Source: Notolepis coatsorum (taxonomy: Eukaryota; Chordata; Actinopteri; Aulopiformes; Paralepididae). Taken from it: a DNA stretch of 64,000 nt. Below the pieces are notes generated by a model. That model saw nothing but the letters and a program-made list of their open reading frames with translations, ran no database searches and was not told the DNA's origin. The position numbers were made by a program, and so were the translations under genes. Each line of letters opens with the position of its first letter. Within the stretch, counting starts at the first letter, position 1. The stretch lies in the NCBI GenBank assembly GCA_963971535.1, contig OZ020591.1, forward strand, positions 16,074,623 to 16,138,622, given 5' to 3'. Shown one piece after another: positions 31,928 to 43,569 of this stretch.

Positions 31928-33430
31928 TTGAACACACTCGTCTCCACAGACCCCGACATAGACGATTGCCTCACCCTAGAGAGTGCGCAGCTAAAGACAT
32001 TCCTGTGGCACCACCCAGAGGTTCAGCTCACTACTGACATTACTGCAGCTGACTATGAAGAAGCAGAACTTCTTCTACTACAACGAGCCCAGAGAGACTC
32101 GTTTCCCGATGAGCTAGACTGTCTACAGGGAGCAAAGCCCGTCCCATCAGACAGCAGACTGCTCCACCTAGCCCCCGAGAGCGACGCCCATGGTCTCATC
32201 AGAGTGGGTGGTCGTCTGCGGAGAGCTCCAGACTTACCGGATGACGTCAAGTACCCGATAGTCTTAAACAGCCGACACAAGGTCACAGAGCTGATCATAA
32301 AGAAATACGACGAGGATGTGCATCACGCCGGGGCAGAGAGAGTCTTCGCGGAGATCAGACGTCGTTATTGGATACTGCAAGGGAGAGAAGCAGTGCGGCG
32401 CTTCCAGCGAACCTGTCTAGACTGTCGTAAGTGGCGAGCGCAGCCCAGTATACCCCGGATGGCTGACCTACCTCCCTGTCGCCTCCGACTCGGCGACAAG
32501 CCTTTTCACTCCACCGGTATGGACTGTTTCGGCCCGCTGTATATAAAGAAAGGAAGAGGAACCGAGAAGCGGTGGGGTATTGTATTCAAATGCATGACCA
32601 CCCGAGCGATGCATATAGAACTCCTTCCAACCATGAGCACAGACTCATTCCTTATGGCCTTCCGAAGATTCACATCGCGGAAAGGCAAACCGTCTATACT
32701 ATTGTCTGATCACGGGACAAACTTCAAAGGCGGAGAAAGAGAGCTGAGAGAGAGCTTCCAAGCTATGGGCCCAGAACTTAAGACCCACCTCGCTCCATCC
32801 CAGATTGACTTCCTGTTTAATCCCCTGAATGCACCCCACTTCGGTGGAACTTGGGAACAAGAAGTACGTTCAATAAAGACAGCCCTGTACGCCGTGCTTG
32901 GGGCCCAGACCGTGGCGGAAGAAGTCCTAATGACAGTCCTCACGGAGATCGAGGGAGTATTGAACTCAAAGCCCCTCGGTTACGTCTCAAGTGATGTAGC
33001 AGATGTCGACCCAGTCACCCCCAACACACTCTTGATGGGGCGGCTGGACCCCGCGCTACCACAGACAATGTACAGGCCTGAAGAAGCGAACGGCCGAAGA
33101 ATGTGGAGGTACAGTCAAGTATTAGCTGACAAGTTTTGGAACAGCTTCCTACTCCACTATCTACCGTCTCTACAGACCCGCCAGAAATGGGTGAAAGAGA
33201 GAGACAATTTGACAGAAGGAACAGTCGTCATGATTATCGACCAGTCACTACCCCGAGCTATGTGGCCGGCTGGCCGCGTAAGCAAAGTGATCACCGGTGC
33301 CGACGGAAAGATCCGAGCAGCCGAAGTGCTCGTCCAAGGGCGGATCTACACCCGACCCGTGGCGAGGCTAATAGAGTTGCCAAGGCTCCCCGATACTATC
33401 GATGACGACCATGACCCCATGACTTTGTGA
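31928..33430 (+). pseudogene. BEL-1 integrase with C-terminal DUF5641-like domain
   Basis: A 500-codon open frame from 31928, but it begins mid-protein after the upstream frame change, so its methionine is not a true start. The HHCC zinc-binding domain shows DEDVHHAGAERVFAEIRRRY and CLDCRKW. The catalytic core has STGMDCFGPLYIKKG (Asp), ILLSDHGTNFKGGERELRES (Asp) and APHFGGTWEQEVRS (Glu). The C-terminal part (RMWRYSQVLADKFWNSFL, SLPRAMWPAGRVSKV, RPVARLIELP) matches the DUF5641-type domain of BEL/Pao integrases. Stop at 33428-33430; the polypurine tract and 3' LTR follow within 100 bp. This is the best preserved part of the element. Confidence 0.9.
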
Positions 33431-33524
33431 ACTGCCCGACCCCTCACAACAGACATTGAGTAGTGGACAGTGTGGTTAATCTGTCTCTGCTTAGCTAATT
33501 AGGTGGGACTAATTAGGAGGCGGC

Positions 33525-34887
33525 TGTTACAAAGGATCAGATTAAACCGAATATATATATTTATTGATTGATATATATTGCATAATATTTGTATATCGTT
33601 TGATATCCCTTGTATATTCCTTGTACATATACACGGAATATCCCTTTAGCCTAGTACAGACCATAATATTTCATTCTCCTATTGGACAGCGGTCCACAGG
33701 CGCCAAGGCCATGCCTCCAGAGTCAGGTTCAAAGCCACCGTCAAGACATGTCTGTACATGCCCGGCTTTGCCCAAGAATACGAGACAGAAATGAGGTTGG
33801 CACTAGATTGTTCGCCGTGCATATAAATATGGCGCAGGTGAATACAGAAGCACTTAGTCAGAAGTCTTAGAGAAACTTAGTGTTCTTAGTAACTAAAGTT
33901 GAAGCCTCACCCACGATACGACGTGCGGTGAAGTATGGCCTGTTTGGCCCCAAATAGAGCATTGAGACCGCGTGCGAATTAATAACTGAAGTGTCAGAGT
34001 TTGGCGCTATACCGTCGAGTGCGACATATTTCTATTAAGTCAGTAATAGTCTATTTGTGTATAGTGTATCGTGCGGCTAAAGTTCTACAGTGACCAGCAT
34101 CACCAACGCTTCCTCGTATCAGCTAGAGTGCTTATCCAGGCTGGGCTGCTTCATGGCGCTTTCACCCGAGGAGCCCTAGACGAGAACCGTGTGGACATGT
34201 ACACTGGATTATCTACCCGACGACTGCATAGCCCTTTGAGGCTGGATTATATTTGCTTTTGGTCCTGTGATTAATGGAGCGGAGAATCGCCGACGCCTAC
34301 ACGTGTGTGGGATTTACCCTGTGAGGAGCCACGTCGAGTCTGCGCCTCAGAGAGCCTGAGGCAGGCTAGCTTTCTTCCCTGTGGATCTACAGGCTACGGA
34401 GAACAGCTGTATTCGTCTGTGGATCAAGATCTTATTGCACCGTCTCCCGTACTCGGAGTCTCCTTATCATCGTTGACCCAGACTCTACTACCGACAGATC
34501 CTCTACCCTTGCTGGCTTACAACCGGGGGGACCCTTCCAGTATCTCCCGCTATATATTACTAGTGTACCATAGATATAATTCCCTAAGATTCAGGTTGTA
34601 TAATTACCTCCTGCGTAACCAGAGAATGGACATTCATTATTGATTTGCCTACGCACATTCCTTTGCCTTATAAGCGCATTCAAAGTAAAATAGAGAAGTA
34701 TATTATGTACCTTTTGCTGCAATAAATACTTAATTACAACTTTGTGTGGAACCGATTCATTGTGGGAAGTGTTCATCATTATATATATCATGTACTGTAT
34801 GGCCAGTAATTAAAGTACATAAGACGGTAGTGGTTTAATGATACCATACTTATCAATACAGTCAGGGAATTGTACCCCTCAGTTACA
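33525..34887 (+). repeat. BEL-1 3' LTR, complete
   Basis: 1363 bp from TGTTACAAAGG to CCCCTCAGTTACA, with TG...CA ends. The upstream half is unique in the window. The five bases after it are ACCGG; a duplication cannot be tested because the 5' LTR is truncated. Confidence 0.85.
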
Positions 34888-35475
34888 ACCGGTAATAAGA
34901 ATAGGAATGAGAATAGGACATTTGTGCAATAATACAAGTAATAAGAATAAGACATAACAGGTATAATGTACATAACGTTTACAAAAAGCAAGGTAAGACA
35001 TACTAAGGTCCTGCGATAGTGCAATACAATGTTAGCTACGGATGAGGCACTTGGTCTTATGTACACTACTATACAATGCTATACTATACAATCTACAGTT
35101 ATACTATGTGTCCTTATGCTAGCTTGCTATATCCATCTGTTTACTATACAAGAACCACTCCCGTTCTTTTCATTGTGTAAAGTGACCGTTGAGTGTGAGC
35201 GTGTGCAGCATGTGTGTGTGTGTGTGTGTTCATGCTAAAGTGACTGTAAGTGTGTGAGCGTATACAGTGTGTGTGTTGTGTGTGTGCTCATGTGTGCTTG
35301 TGTGTGGAGAGTTCAGTGTTCAAGACTGATGGCCTGGGGGAAGAAGCTGAGCCGAAGTCTCTCTGTCGTAGTTGCTGGTGTTCGCAGGCGTTTGCCTGAC
35401 CGCAGCAGCTTGAACAGGCTGTTGTTGGGGTGGTGAGGGTCTTTCATTATTCCCCAGGCCCTGGGATGGTTTAGG
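34888..35475 (-). pseudogene. Rex1-type LINE 3' fragment, minus strand
   Basis: Read on the minus strand, 35472-35313 encodes the end of a Rex1 ORF2: DPHHPNNSLFKLLRSGKRLR, then [15 protein letters not shown]. This lines up with [20 protein letters not shown] and [15 protein letters not shown] in the Rex1 copy at 6784-10234. The rest (35312-34888) is its TG/CA-rich 3' untranslated region. It is truncated at 35475 against an L2 fragment and at 34888 against the BEL-1 LTR. Confidence 0.75.
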
Positions 35476-35862
35476 ATGACAGTACAGCAACTTGCAATGG
35501 GCCTGGTCTAAAAGATACACTACACCACTAAGATACCCATGTACATGTCGAAATACTTCCCAAAGGTCAGTGAATTCCACGACCACAACCACAACACCAG
35601 AGGGAGTTCCACAAATCATGTTCAACCCAGATTCGGCTCAGACAAGGGACTAAACACATTTAGCAATTATGCCACAATAATGTGGAACGCCATACCCACA
35701 GCCGTAAAATAATGTGAATCCCTACCCTCCCTCTCAAAGAGCACCTACTGCAATTAAAAACTGGCCACTGTAAATGTCCAAACCCCACCCACCCACCCCC
35801 CTCCAATGTACAGTTTCTTCCCCTTCGAATGTATATACTTTTTTATGATCTCTTTTTCTTAA
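35476..35862 (+). pseudogene. L2 copy D, ORF2 C-terminus and 3' region
   Basis: Codes for VQQLAMGLV, a stop codon, KIHYTTKIPMYMSKYFPKVS, HNTRGSSTNHVQPRFGS and NYATIMWNA, followed by a further stop and the L2 3' untranslated region. Truncated at the 5' side. The 3' untranslated region is cut at a TTAA (35859-35862) by a piggyBac-type MITE and resumes at 36785. Confidence 0.85.
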
Positions 35863-36780
35863 CACTTTGAATGCCCAACCCGAGAATATTCGGGTTTACC
35901 CCCTGCGGGCTGAATGCCCATCACGAGAATATTCGTTTGTTCTCGTTTTTTTTTAAATTAGCGATCTGAATTCATATTGCATCAAGCAAGTCTACCGTTG
36001 GTGCATCAGCCACCCCAGGCGCTCAGATGTGAAAAAAGCGCCCCCTATCTTCTCCCAGATGGTAATTCACCCTTTTGGATTGGACTCAATGAAAATGAAT
36101 GAGAAAAAAAAAACCGGACTCCGCATTTTACTTCTCACCGTAACCGGTGAGAGCCGATCAGTTTCATTCTGGACCCTCAGAGCAGCGGGGATTATGTGTT
36201 TTACAGTATACGCGTGGGATCAATAAAATAATCGATTTTCGGAATGGCGATCAGGAATTGGAATAATACATTTGGATACCATCTGATCTCAGGTAAGGAA
36301 ACTATTTTACCAGTCTTAGGATAATCAGACCCGTTTTCACGGAGATATATCCCATATGTGTCCCCCAGGCTGTTTGACTGTGCGAGCGGTCAGGAACTAG
36401 GAGAATCGATTTTCAGCTCGCGGCACGAGCGTGCATGCGTACACATATACTATCGATAATCTAGCGTTTATTTGAAAACGATTCATAAATAGGCCGAAAA
36501 TTTTTCTAGAATATTCCAGTAAAGGGCGATTATCATGGAATGTCTTCTTTTTCTCCGTGAAAACGAGTGTTTTTCAAAATGATATCAAACGGAAATGAAC
36601 CGATAAAAAAACAATCTGCTTCGACAATGTTGACTGGAAAATGAGTCTTTGATAAGCGACGGGCAGATTAGACACATAGCCATAATTTAAAACATAGATT
36701 AGGCGATATTAACGTTAACATTGGAGTGGTGCTGGGCATTCAAGGGGGTAAAAAGGAAAACACGGCCGGCATTCAAAGTG
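35863..36780. mobile_element. piggyBac-type MITE
   Basis: 918 bp bounded by TTAA on each side (35859-35862 and 36781-36784), the target site duplicated by piggyBac-superfamily transposases. Terminal inverted repeats are perfect over 13 bp: CACTTTGAATGCC at the left, GGCATTCAAAGTG at the right. Inside, a second inverted motif shares TTACCCCCT and GAATGCCCA. No transposase frame is present, so it is non-autonomous. It sits inside the 3' untranslated region of an L2 copy, which is continuous when the element and one TTAA are removed. Confidence 0.85.
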
Positions 36781-36784
36781 TTAA

Positions 36785-36968
36785 ACAGTACTGTATATTT
36801 GTATGTCTTGTATGTCATAAATGTCTTGATGAATTGAAAATGGAGGACCCTGATGTTAGAAGATGAAAGTATTTTTCTGGTCTGCATCATCTTAGCAGTT
36901 GTTTGTATTGAGCCGTACTGTATTGTACCCATTCTGCAATCTGTTAATACAGTTTTCAATCAATCAAT
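36785..36968 (+). mobile_element. L2 copy D, 3' end and (AATC)n tail
   Basis: Conserved L2 end (GATGAATTGAAAATGGAGGA, TGAGCCGTACTGTATTGTAC, TTCTGCAATCTGTTAATACA) followed by (CAAT)n. Confidence 0.9.
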
Positions 36969-37078
36969 CTGCTTTAGAAAAGTTAACATGAGTTATTTCT
37001 CAAAATACGTCCAGCGGAGGGCAGTAATGCGCCATACTGCCGGACATTTCAAAGACGAAGAAGAGCTTCCTCCAGTGA
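36969..37078. other. Spacer before minisatellite
   Basis: About 110 bp of unassigned sequence (ATGCGCCATACTGCCGGACA). Nothing recognisable. Confidence 0.4.
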
Positions 37079-40000
37079 GGGATATGAGGACTGTGTGTAA
37101 CTAGGGATATGAGGACTGTGTGTAACTAGTAGGGATATGAGGACTGTGTGTAACTAGGAGGGATATGAGGACTGTGTGTGTGTAACTAGGAGGAATATGA
37201 GGACTGTGTGTGTGTAACTAGGAGAGATATGAGGACTGTGTGTAACTAGGAGGGATATGAAGACTGTATGTAACTAGGAGGGATATAAGGACTGTGTGTA
37301 ACTAGGAGGGATATGAGGACTGTGTGTAACTAGGAGGGATATGAGGACTGTGTGTAACTAGGAGGGATATGAGGACTGTGTGTAACTAGGAGGGATATGA
37401 GGACTGTGTAACTAGGAGAGATATGAGGACTGTGCAACTAGGAGAGATATGAGGACTGTGTGTAACTAGGAGGGATATGAGGACTGTTTGTGTAACTAGG
37501 AAATATATGAGGACTGTGTGCAACTAGGAGGGATATGATGAGGACTGTGTGCAACTAGGAGAGATATGAGGACTGTGTGCAACTAGGAGGGATATGAGGA
37601 CTGTTTGTGTAACTAGGAGGGATATGAGGACTGTTTGTGTAACTAGGAGAGATATGAGGACTGTGTGTAACTAGGAGGGATATGAGGACTGTTTGTGTAA
37701 CTAGGAGGGATATGAGGACTGTGTGTAACTAGGAGAGATATGAGGACTGTTTGTGTAACTAGGAGAGATATGAGGACTGTGTGTAACTAGGAGGGATATG
37801 AGGACGGTGTGTAACTAGGAGGGATATGAGGACTGTTTGTGTAACTAGGAGGGATATGAGGACTGTGTGTAACTAGGAGAGATATGAGGACTGTTTGTGT
37901 AACTAGGAGAGATATGAGGACTGTGTGTAACTAGGAGGGATATGAGGACTGTTTGTATAACTAGGAGGGATATGAGGACTGTGTGTAACTAGGAGGGATA
38001 TGAGGACTGTTTGTGTGTGTAACTAGGAGGGATATGAGGACTGTTTGTGTGTGTAACTAGGAGAGATATGAGGACTGTGTGTAACTAGGAGGGATATGAG
38101 GACTGTGTGTAACTAGGAGGGATATGAGGACTGTGTGTAACTAGGAGGGATATGAGGACTGTGTGTAACTAGGAGAGATATGAGGACTGTTTGTGTGTGT
38201 AACTAGGAGGGATATGAGGACTGTTTGTATGTGTAACTAGGAGAGATGAGGACTGTTTGTGTAACTAGGAGAGATATGAGGACTGTTTGTATGTGTAACT
38301 AGGAGAGATGAGGACTGTGTGTAACTAGGAGGGATATGAGGACTGTGTGTAACTAGGAGGGATATGAGGACTGTATGTAACTAGGAGAGATATGAGGACT
38401 GTATGTAACTAGGAGAGATATGAGAACTGTGTGTAACTATGAGAGATATGAGGACTGTTTGTGTAACTAGGAGGGATATGAGGACTGTATGTAACTAGGA
38501 GGGATAGGAGGACTGTGTGTAACTAGGAGAGATATGAGGACTGTGTGTAACTAGGAGAGATATGAGGACTGTGTGTAACTAGGAGTGATATGAGGACTGT
38601 ATGTAACTAGGAGAGATATGAGGACTGTATGTAACTAGGAGAGATATGAGAACTGTGTGTAACTATGAGGGATATGAGGACTGTGTGTAACTAGGAGAGA
38701 TATGAGAACTGTGTGTAACTAGGAGAGATATGAGGACTGTGTATAACTAGGAGTGATATGAGGACTGTATGTAACTAGGAGAGATATGAGGACTGTATGT
38801 AACTAGGAGAGATATGAGGACTGTGTATAACTAGGAGTGATATGAGGACTGTATGTAACTAGGAGAGATATGAGGACTGTGTATAACTAGGAGTGATATG
38901 AGGACTGTATGTAACTAGGAGAGATATGAGGACTGTATGTAACTAGGAGAGATATGAGGACTGTGTGTGTAACTAGGAGAGATATGAGGACTGTGTGTGT
39001 AACTAGGAGTGATATGAGGACTGTGTGTAACTATGAGGGATATGAGGACTGTGTGTAACTAGGATAGATATGAGAACTGTGTGTAACTAGGAGAGATATG
39101 AGGACTGTGTATAACTAGGAGTGATATGAGGACTGTATGTAACTAGGAGAGATATGAGGACGTTGTGTAACTATGAGGGATATGAGGACTGTGTATAACT
39201 AGGAGTGATATGAGGACTGTATGTAACTAGGAGAGATATGAGGACTGTATGTAACTATGAGAGATATGAGGACTGTTTGTGTAACTAGGAGGGATATGAG
39301 GACTGTATGTAACTAGGAGGGATAGGAGGACTGTGTGTAACTAGGAGAGATATGAGGACTGTGTGTAACTAGGAGAGATATGAGGACTGTGTGTAACTAG
39401 GAGTGATATGAGGACTGTATGTAACTAGGAGAGATATGAGGACTGTATGTAACTAGGAGAGATATGAGAACTGTGTGTAACTATGAGGGATATGAGGACT
39501 GTGTGTAACTAGGAGAGATATGAGAACTGTGTGTAACTAGGAGAGATATGAGGACTGTGTATAACTAGGAGTGATATGCGGACTGTATGTAACTAGGAGA
39601 GATATGAGGACTGTATGTAACTAGGAGAGATATGAGGACTGTGTATAACTAGGAGTGATATGAGGACTGTATGTAACTAGGAGAGATATGAGGACTGTAT
39701 GTAACTAGGAGAGATATGAGGACTGTGTGTGTAACTAGGAGAGATATGAGGACTGTGTGTGTAACTAGGAGTGATATGAGGACTGTGTGTAACTATGAGG
39801 GATATGAGGACTGTGTGTAACTAGGATAGATATGAGAACTGTGTGTAACTAGGAGAGATATGAGGACTGTGTATAACTAGGAGTGATATGAGGACTGTGT
39901 GTAACTAGGAGAGATATGAGGACGTTGTGTAACTATGAGGGATATGAGGACTGTGTGTAACTAGGAGAGATATGAGGACGTTGTGTAACTATGAGAGATA

Positions 40001-40140
40001 TGAGGACTGTATGTAACTAGGAGAGATATGAGGACTGTTTGTGTAACTAGGAGGGATATGAGGACTGTTTGTGTAACTAGGAGAGATATGAGGACTGTGT
40101 GTAACTAGGAGTGATATGAGGACTGTATGTAACTAGGAGA
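37079..40140. repeat. 28-bp minisatellite array, about 109 copies
   Basis: Tandem units of GGATATGAGGACTGTGTGTA plus ACTAGGAG. Variants differ by GTGTGT/GTTTGTGT/GTATGT in the middle and GGGAT/GAGAT/GTGAT at the junction. Variants cluster: GTTTGTGT types at about 37480-38470, GTATGT and GTATAACT types after 38360. Segments of several units recur in the same order (for example around 38600-38900 and 39440-39700), indicating multi-unit duplication. The array is interrupted at 40140 by a long insertion and continues at 51330. Confidence 0.95.
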
Positions 40141-40325
40141 GTTCTGTATCACACTAGCTCCCGCTCTGCGTCTGTTGCATATATCTCGCTTCAGCATATA
40201 TACACTGAATAATTTCACAAATGTACCTTTAAATGCCAGCATTCATCTGGCCACACCCCCATCCGCTTACCTATATAAGCAGGGGTGGTGCCACACACTC
40301 ATCTCCTTCTCAAATTTCATCACAA
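40141..40325 (+). repeat. Left inverted terminal repeat with 29-nt extension
   Basis: Starts GTTCTGTATCACACTAGCTC. The extension 40141-40169 is unique to this end. 40170-40325 is repeated in reverse at the right end with a 3-nt indel near 40311. A TATA-type sequence lies at 40271-40279. Confidence 0.85.
40271..40279 (+). promoter_or_regulatory. Inward TATA-like box in left terminal repeat
   Basis: CTATATAAG, about 100 bp inside the terminus and pointing into the element. The same box sits at 51220-51228 in the right repeat, pointing inward on the minus strand. Confidence 0.5.
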
Positions 40326-41753
40326 GCAACGTGTTGCTCATATGCCCACTTGACGTGGTGAAAAATATTGTCTGGAAAAGCAATGTTTACGAGGAGGGAA
40401 GAACAAGGAGATACGTTGACATCATATCTTTATTTTCTCTCTCACTATTTTCAAGAAAATACCGCGATGTTGTCTTCGTCACTGGAGTGTCTGGAAGATG
40501 TGATCATTCTAAAACCCTCCACCGGTTTTCGTATTGGGAGCACGCCGCTGCATGCTTCTCAACTGCAGTTCCTTGCTGTGTTGGTTGGGGTGAAACCTTT
40601 CAGGCCACAGCTGAACTGTAAGACGCGCCGCTGTTGTGAGGAGCGGTGGGTTTCAGGTTGGGTGAGTACTGTCGCTGGCAGGCTTCACTTGTCTGTTAGT
40701 GCTATGGGGGCTAATTGACAATGTTTATGAAAACCGGCCCCAGGCTAGGGTCCTTTGTTCAGCCACCTAGGCGACAGAAGACCTTGGTCTGAAGACCATT
40801 GTAGTTTTAACTAGTGGGCCGCGACCATTAACACTGGTGATCCCTGTGTTTTCTGGACGAGTGGGTATCTCCCTGTCACCGTGTAGCCCCTTCTTTCATA
40901 TCCAAATGAGAGTATTCCTTCACGAGGAGATATGTGCATAAGATGTTCGATAGCGGAAGATCTATGTTCATGTCAGCTACACAGGCCAGTTTGGTATTGT
41001 GCTGATTCCGTCGGGTGTTGGTAAAATCACCGTTGTGAAGCTGTGTTGACATCTTGTTTCTCTTTTCTCTTAAAAAGTGAGGAGGGTTTCAGAACGGCGG
41101 CCTGTCTGGGTGAGTGTTATATCATTGTGTACAAGTTCAGGTGATAGCTGCTTAGCTTACGGTTAGCCAGTCAGCTGTTAGCTGCGGCGTTAGCCTGCTG
41201 GGATCACTGCGCGGCCTATAGAGGTTGGGCCTACTGTTAGCCAGTCAGCTGTTAGCTGCGGCGCTAGCCTGTTGTGATCACTAGGAAACGTTAGCTTGCT
41301 GCTATCGGACAAGGCCAGCGCGAGGTAGCTCCGGCTACTCGCGCGCCGCCGTGAGCTCCCCTCTGGTCGCGTGCGCCGTTCGCTCGGCGTCTCGCGAGCA
41401 GGGGCAGTAGCGACCGACGGTTGGAGCGGCCGTTAGCTTAATGCTACTCTGTTGAACGTGCTTTGATTATAACATGTTTTACACTCTTGACTACGACGTC
41501 ATCTTTGACAGGGGATGTTCGTCGATCCTGCCCTGAGCCAGGATGGCAAGGATTGCGTCAACAAAGGGACCGTTGCGACGGGTAGAGCGGCGACGCTGCC
41601 CAGATCGAACAACACAGGATGGCTGTGTTTCTACGGTGTCTTGAGACTGCACTTCGCTGATCTACGCTCCGGGTAGGACAAGGTTTGGCCAGACCTTATA
41701 CGCGTCTTTCTGGCTTTACCTTCTATATGTTTTGTAAATAACGCTGTTTTCCA
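40326..41753 (+). other. DIRS-like element, left body
   Basis: Mostly non-coding. A 117-codon frame at 40368-40718 (MFTRREEQGDTLTSYLYFLS) runs into a consensus splice donor (GGTGAGTA at 40661) and could be a first exon, but no family was recognised and no matching acceptor was confirmed. At 41162-41190 and 41237-41264 a TTAGCCAGTCAGCTGTTAGC segment is tandemly duplicated within a unit of about 75 bp. CpG-rich from 41330 to 41620. Confidence 0.4.
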
Positions 41754-41867
41754 TTACCGCCATACCAACCTGAACACGCCCGATCGTCCGATCTTGGAAG
41801 CTAAGCAGGTTCGGCCCTGGTTAGTACTTGGATGGGAGACCACCTGGGAATACCAGGTGCAGTAAGA
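41754..41867 (+). rRNA. 5S rRNA-like sequence 1
   Basis: Closely follows vertebrate 5S rRNA: CCGCCATACCAACCTGAACA, GGAAGCTAAGCAGG, CCCTGGTTAGTACTTGGATG, GGAGACCACCTGGGAATACC. About 114 nt, with a 2-nt deletion in the CGATCTCGTCCG region and a missing first G/C. The internal promoter A-box (AAGCTAAGCAGGTTCGG), intermediate element (CCTGGT) and C-box region (GGATGGGAGACC) are nearly intact. It ends in GTAAGAAAACG with no nearby T run, so normal polymerase III termination is unlikely. Probably a pseudogene or a co-opted promoter; not part of a visible 5S array. Confidence 0.8.
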
Positions 41868-43569
41868 AAACGTGTGTTGCTGCAATACATTTGGGATACA
41901 ACGCGAGTTTTGTGTGAACTGTCTTGTCACTGGTAAATAGCTTCTCCGGGCAAATCGGGTTGTTGTTACAGATGTGAAAATGATCTGGTTGTTGTGTGAG
42001 AAACATCATGTGTGTTGTTATGTACCGTGTACTCACAACTAAGGGGTAACTAACCTATGAAGCTATGCTTAGTGACAAATGAGTAAAGAATTTTCTTTTC
42101 TCAGCCTGTGATGACAATGAACAGTGTGTTCACATATTAACAGGTTTTCCTGTTTTAACTGGCCGTATTAAGGGTAAAGCAGGAGGATTGTGTTTTCCCC
42201 CCGGTTCCCTGGGACTTTTTCATCCTCCTATCAGACATGTTGTTGCACTACATTGTGTCTTTTGTGTGGTAGGGATGCGATGTAACCCTTAGCTTGATTG
42301 CTGAGGTTGTGCTAAAACTGCTGGAGAAACTTTATTTTCCTAAAAGAAAAGATTGTTTGGTCGCTGTCGTGTGTGCTTAGCAAGGCCTGTGGCCGATACT
42401 AATCGAGAATTATGTATTCTCTCATTATGAAAAACGGCGTTCCTCTGTAGAGTGTTTTTGCCATTTTTTGTAGGTGATGATGGGTTGTGTGTGTCATGTG
42501 ACCTACAACTGGGTTGGACTGGCCACAGAAGCACATGTGTATGTTGGACCGGGGCTCTTAGAGAGCCCTCTCTATTCTGTGTTTTTTCCTTAGTAAAAAT
42601 CAGATAGCAGGGTAGCTCATGCGCTGTGTGAAGCTGTCAAACGCTTCATAGAGCTGACTATGACTCTCTGATATGTTATGATATGTGTCATATTCTCTTT
42701 TTGTCATTACATCGTATCATGGGTGTGGGGTCGTAAAGGGGTGAACTGGTAACCTTTCCTCTCCCCCTTGTTTCTGTCGGTCAGGGGTACACCCCCTGTC
42801 CTTCAAGGTTCCTGTCACGTTGCGGTTCGGCACGTTACGGGGGGGGGGAGTTTCCTGGTCCCACGGCCTGGAATATTGGGCGTGTGCACAGCAGAAATTC
42901 CCCCGCCATAGAGTACGTCACCGTGCGCGTCTCTGTTGGTAGGACTTCCGTGTGCTGTTCAGGTCCATGTGATAGATCTGTTTCGGGGGGGTGGTCAGGG
43001 CTCCTCCTCACCAAGCGCCTTTTCGGGCCTTCTGTGAGTTCGGACTCCTCCTTCCATGTGAGGGAGCCTCCATCAGAGTACAGAGCCTTCCTCCTCAGAT
43101 TGTCAAAGTGAGTGGACCCTCTAGAAGGTGTCCTATTCTATTGTGTATGTATTCGATTCAATTCGATTATTGAGTGTGTATGGGTTCAGTGCCTCTTCCC
43201 CGGCGAGCCCTAAAACCAATTTTTTGCATGGCTCAAGGTGCAATATATTCTTTTCAATCTGTACAGCTCGCGTGGGAAGTCTCTCTGGGGATCCCCGTCT
43301 CCTTCCTATGGGAGGGTGGTGGGATGTAAAAATGTGAAATTTTTTTACCCCCGGCTGTGTAGACTGGGATACATACTGTTGGTGCTTCCTTCTTTTCTAT
43401 TCAAAAAGTGTTGGAGTTAGGAAGTGTCACACCCCTCTTGTCGTTCCCCTGGGCGCCTTGGGGATTCAATGACAGGTCTAAATAGCCTGTTCATTGATGG
43501 GGGTGTGTCCCGACGCACGTATAGTGCTAGCTCGCTGTAAACAGGCGACTGACTGGCACGCCTTGGTTG
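41868..43569. other. DIRS-like element, middle body
   Basis: No recognised coding sequence. TG-rich to about 42570, then mixed with a G run at 42840-42849. A short stretch near 43211 (AAACCAATTTTTTG) resembles the Sm-site region of U5 snRNA, but its surroundings do not. Ends at the target duplication GGTTG (43565-43569) of the nested LTR element. Confidence 0.4.

Larger units (their letters stand above)
26500..34887 (+). mobile_element. BEL/Pao LTR retrotransposon 1, degraded
   Basis: 8.4 kb in plus orientation: truncated 5' LTR (26500-27159), primer-binding site, gag-protease, reverse transcriptase, RNase H and integrase regions, polypurine tract (AATTAGGAGGCGG just before 33525) and complete 3' LTR (33525-34887). 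Domain order and motifs are those of BEL/Pao. Breaks include a frame change near 29935, one near 31185, an in-frame TAG at 31821-31823 and a frame change near 31925, so this copy is not autonomous. A second, partial copy begins at 60537. Confidence 0.9.

Noticed and set aside
37079..40140. Array could be mistaken for a CRISPR or a satellite gene
   Set aside because: Units are contiguous 28-bp tandem repeats with no spacers, in a vertebrate-type genome.
40175..40621. 148-codon frame over the left terminal repeat
   Set aside because: Mostly terminal repeat sequence, recurring at 51324-51037 on minus with a different end; overlaps a TATA-like box; unlikely coding.
43195..43262. U5 snRNA-like Sm-site stretch (AAACCAATTTTTTG)
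   Set aside because: Only a short match; the conserved U5 loop and stems are not found upstream.
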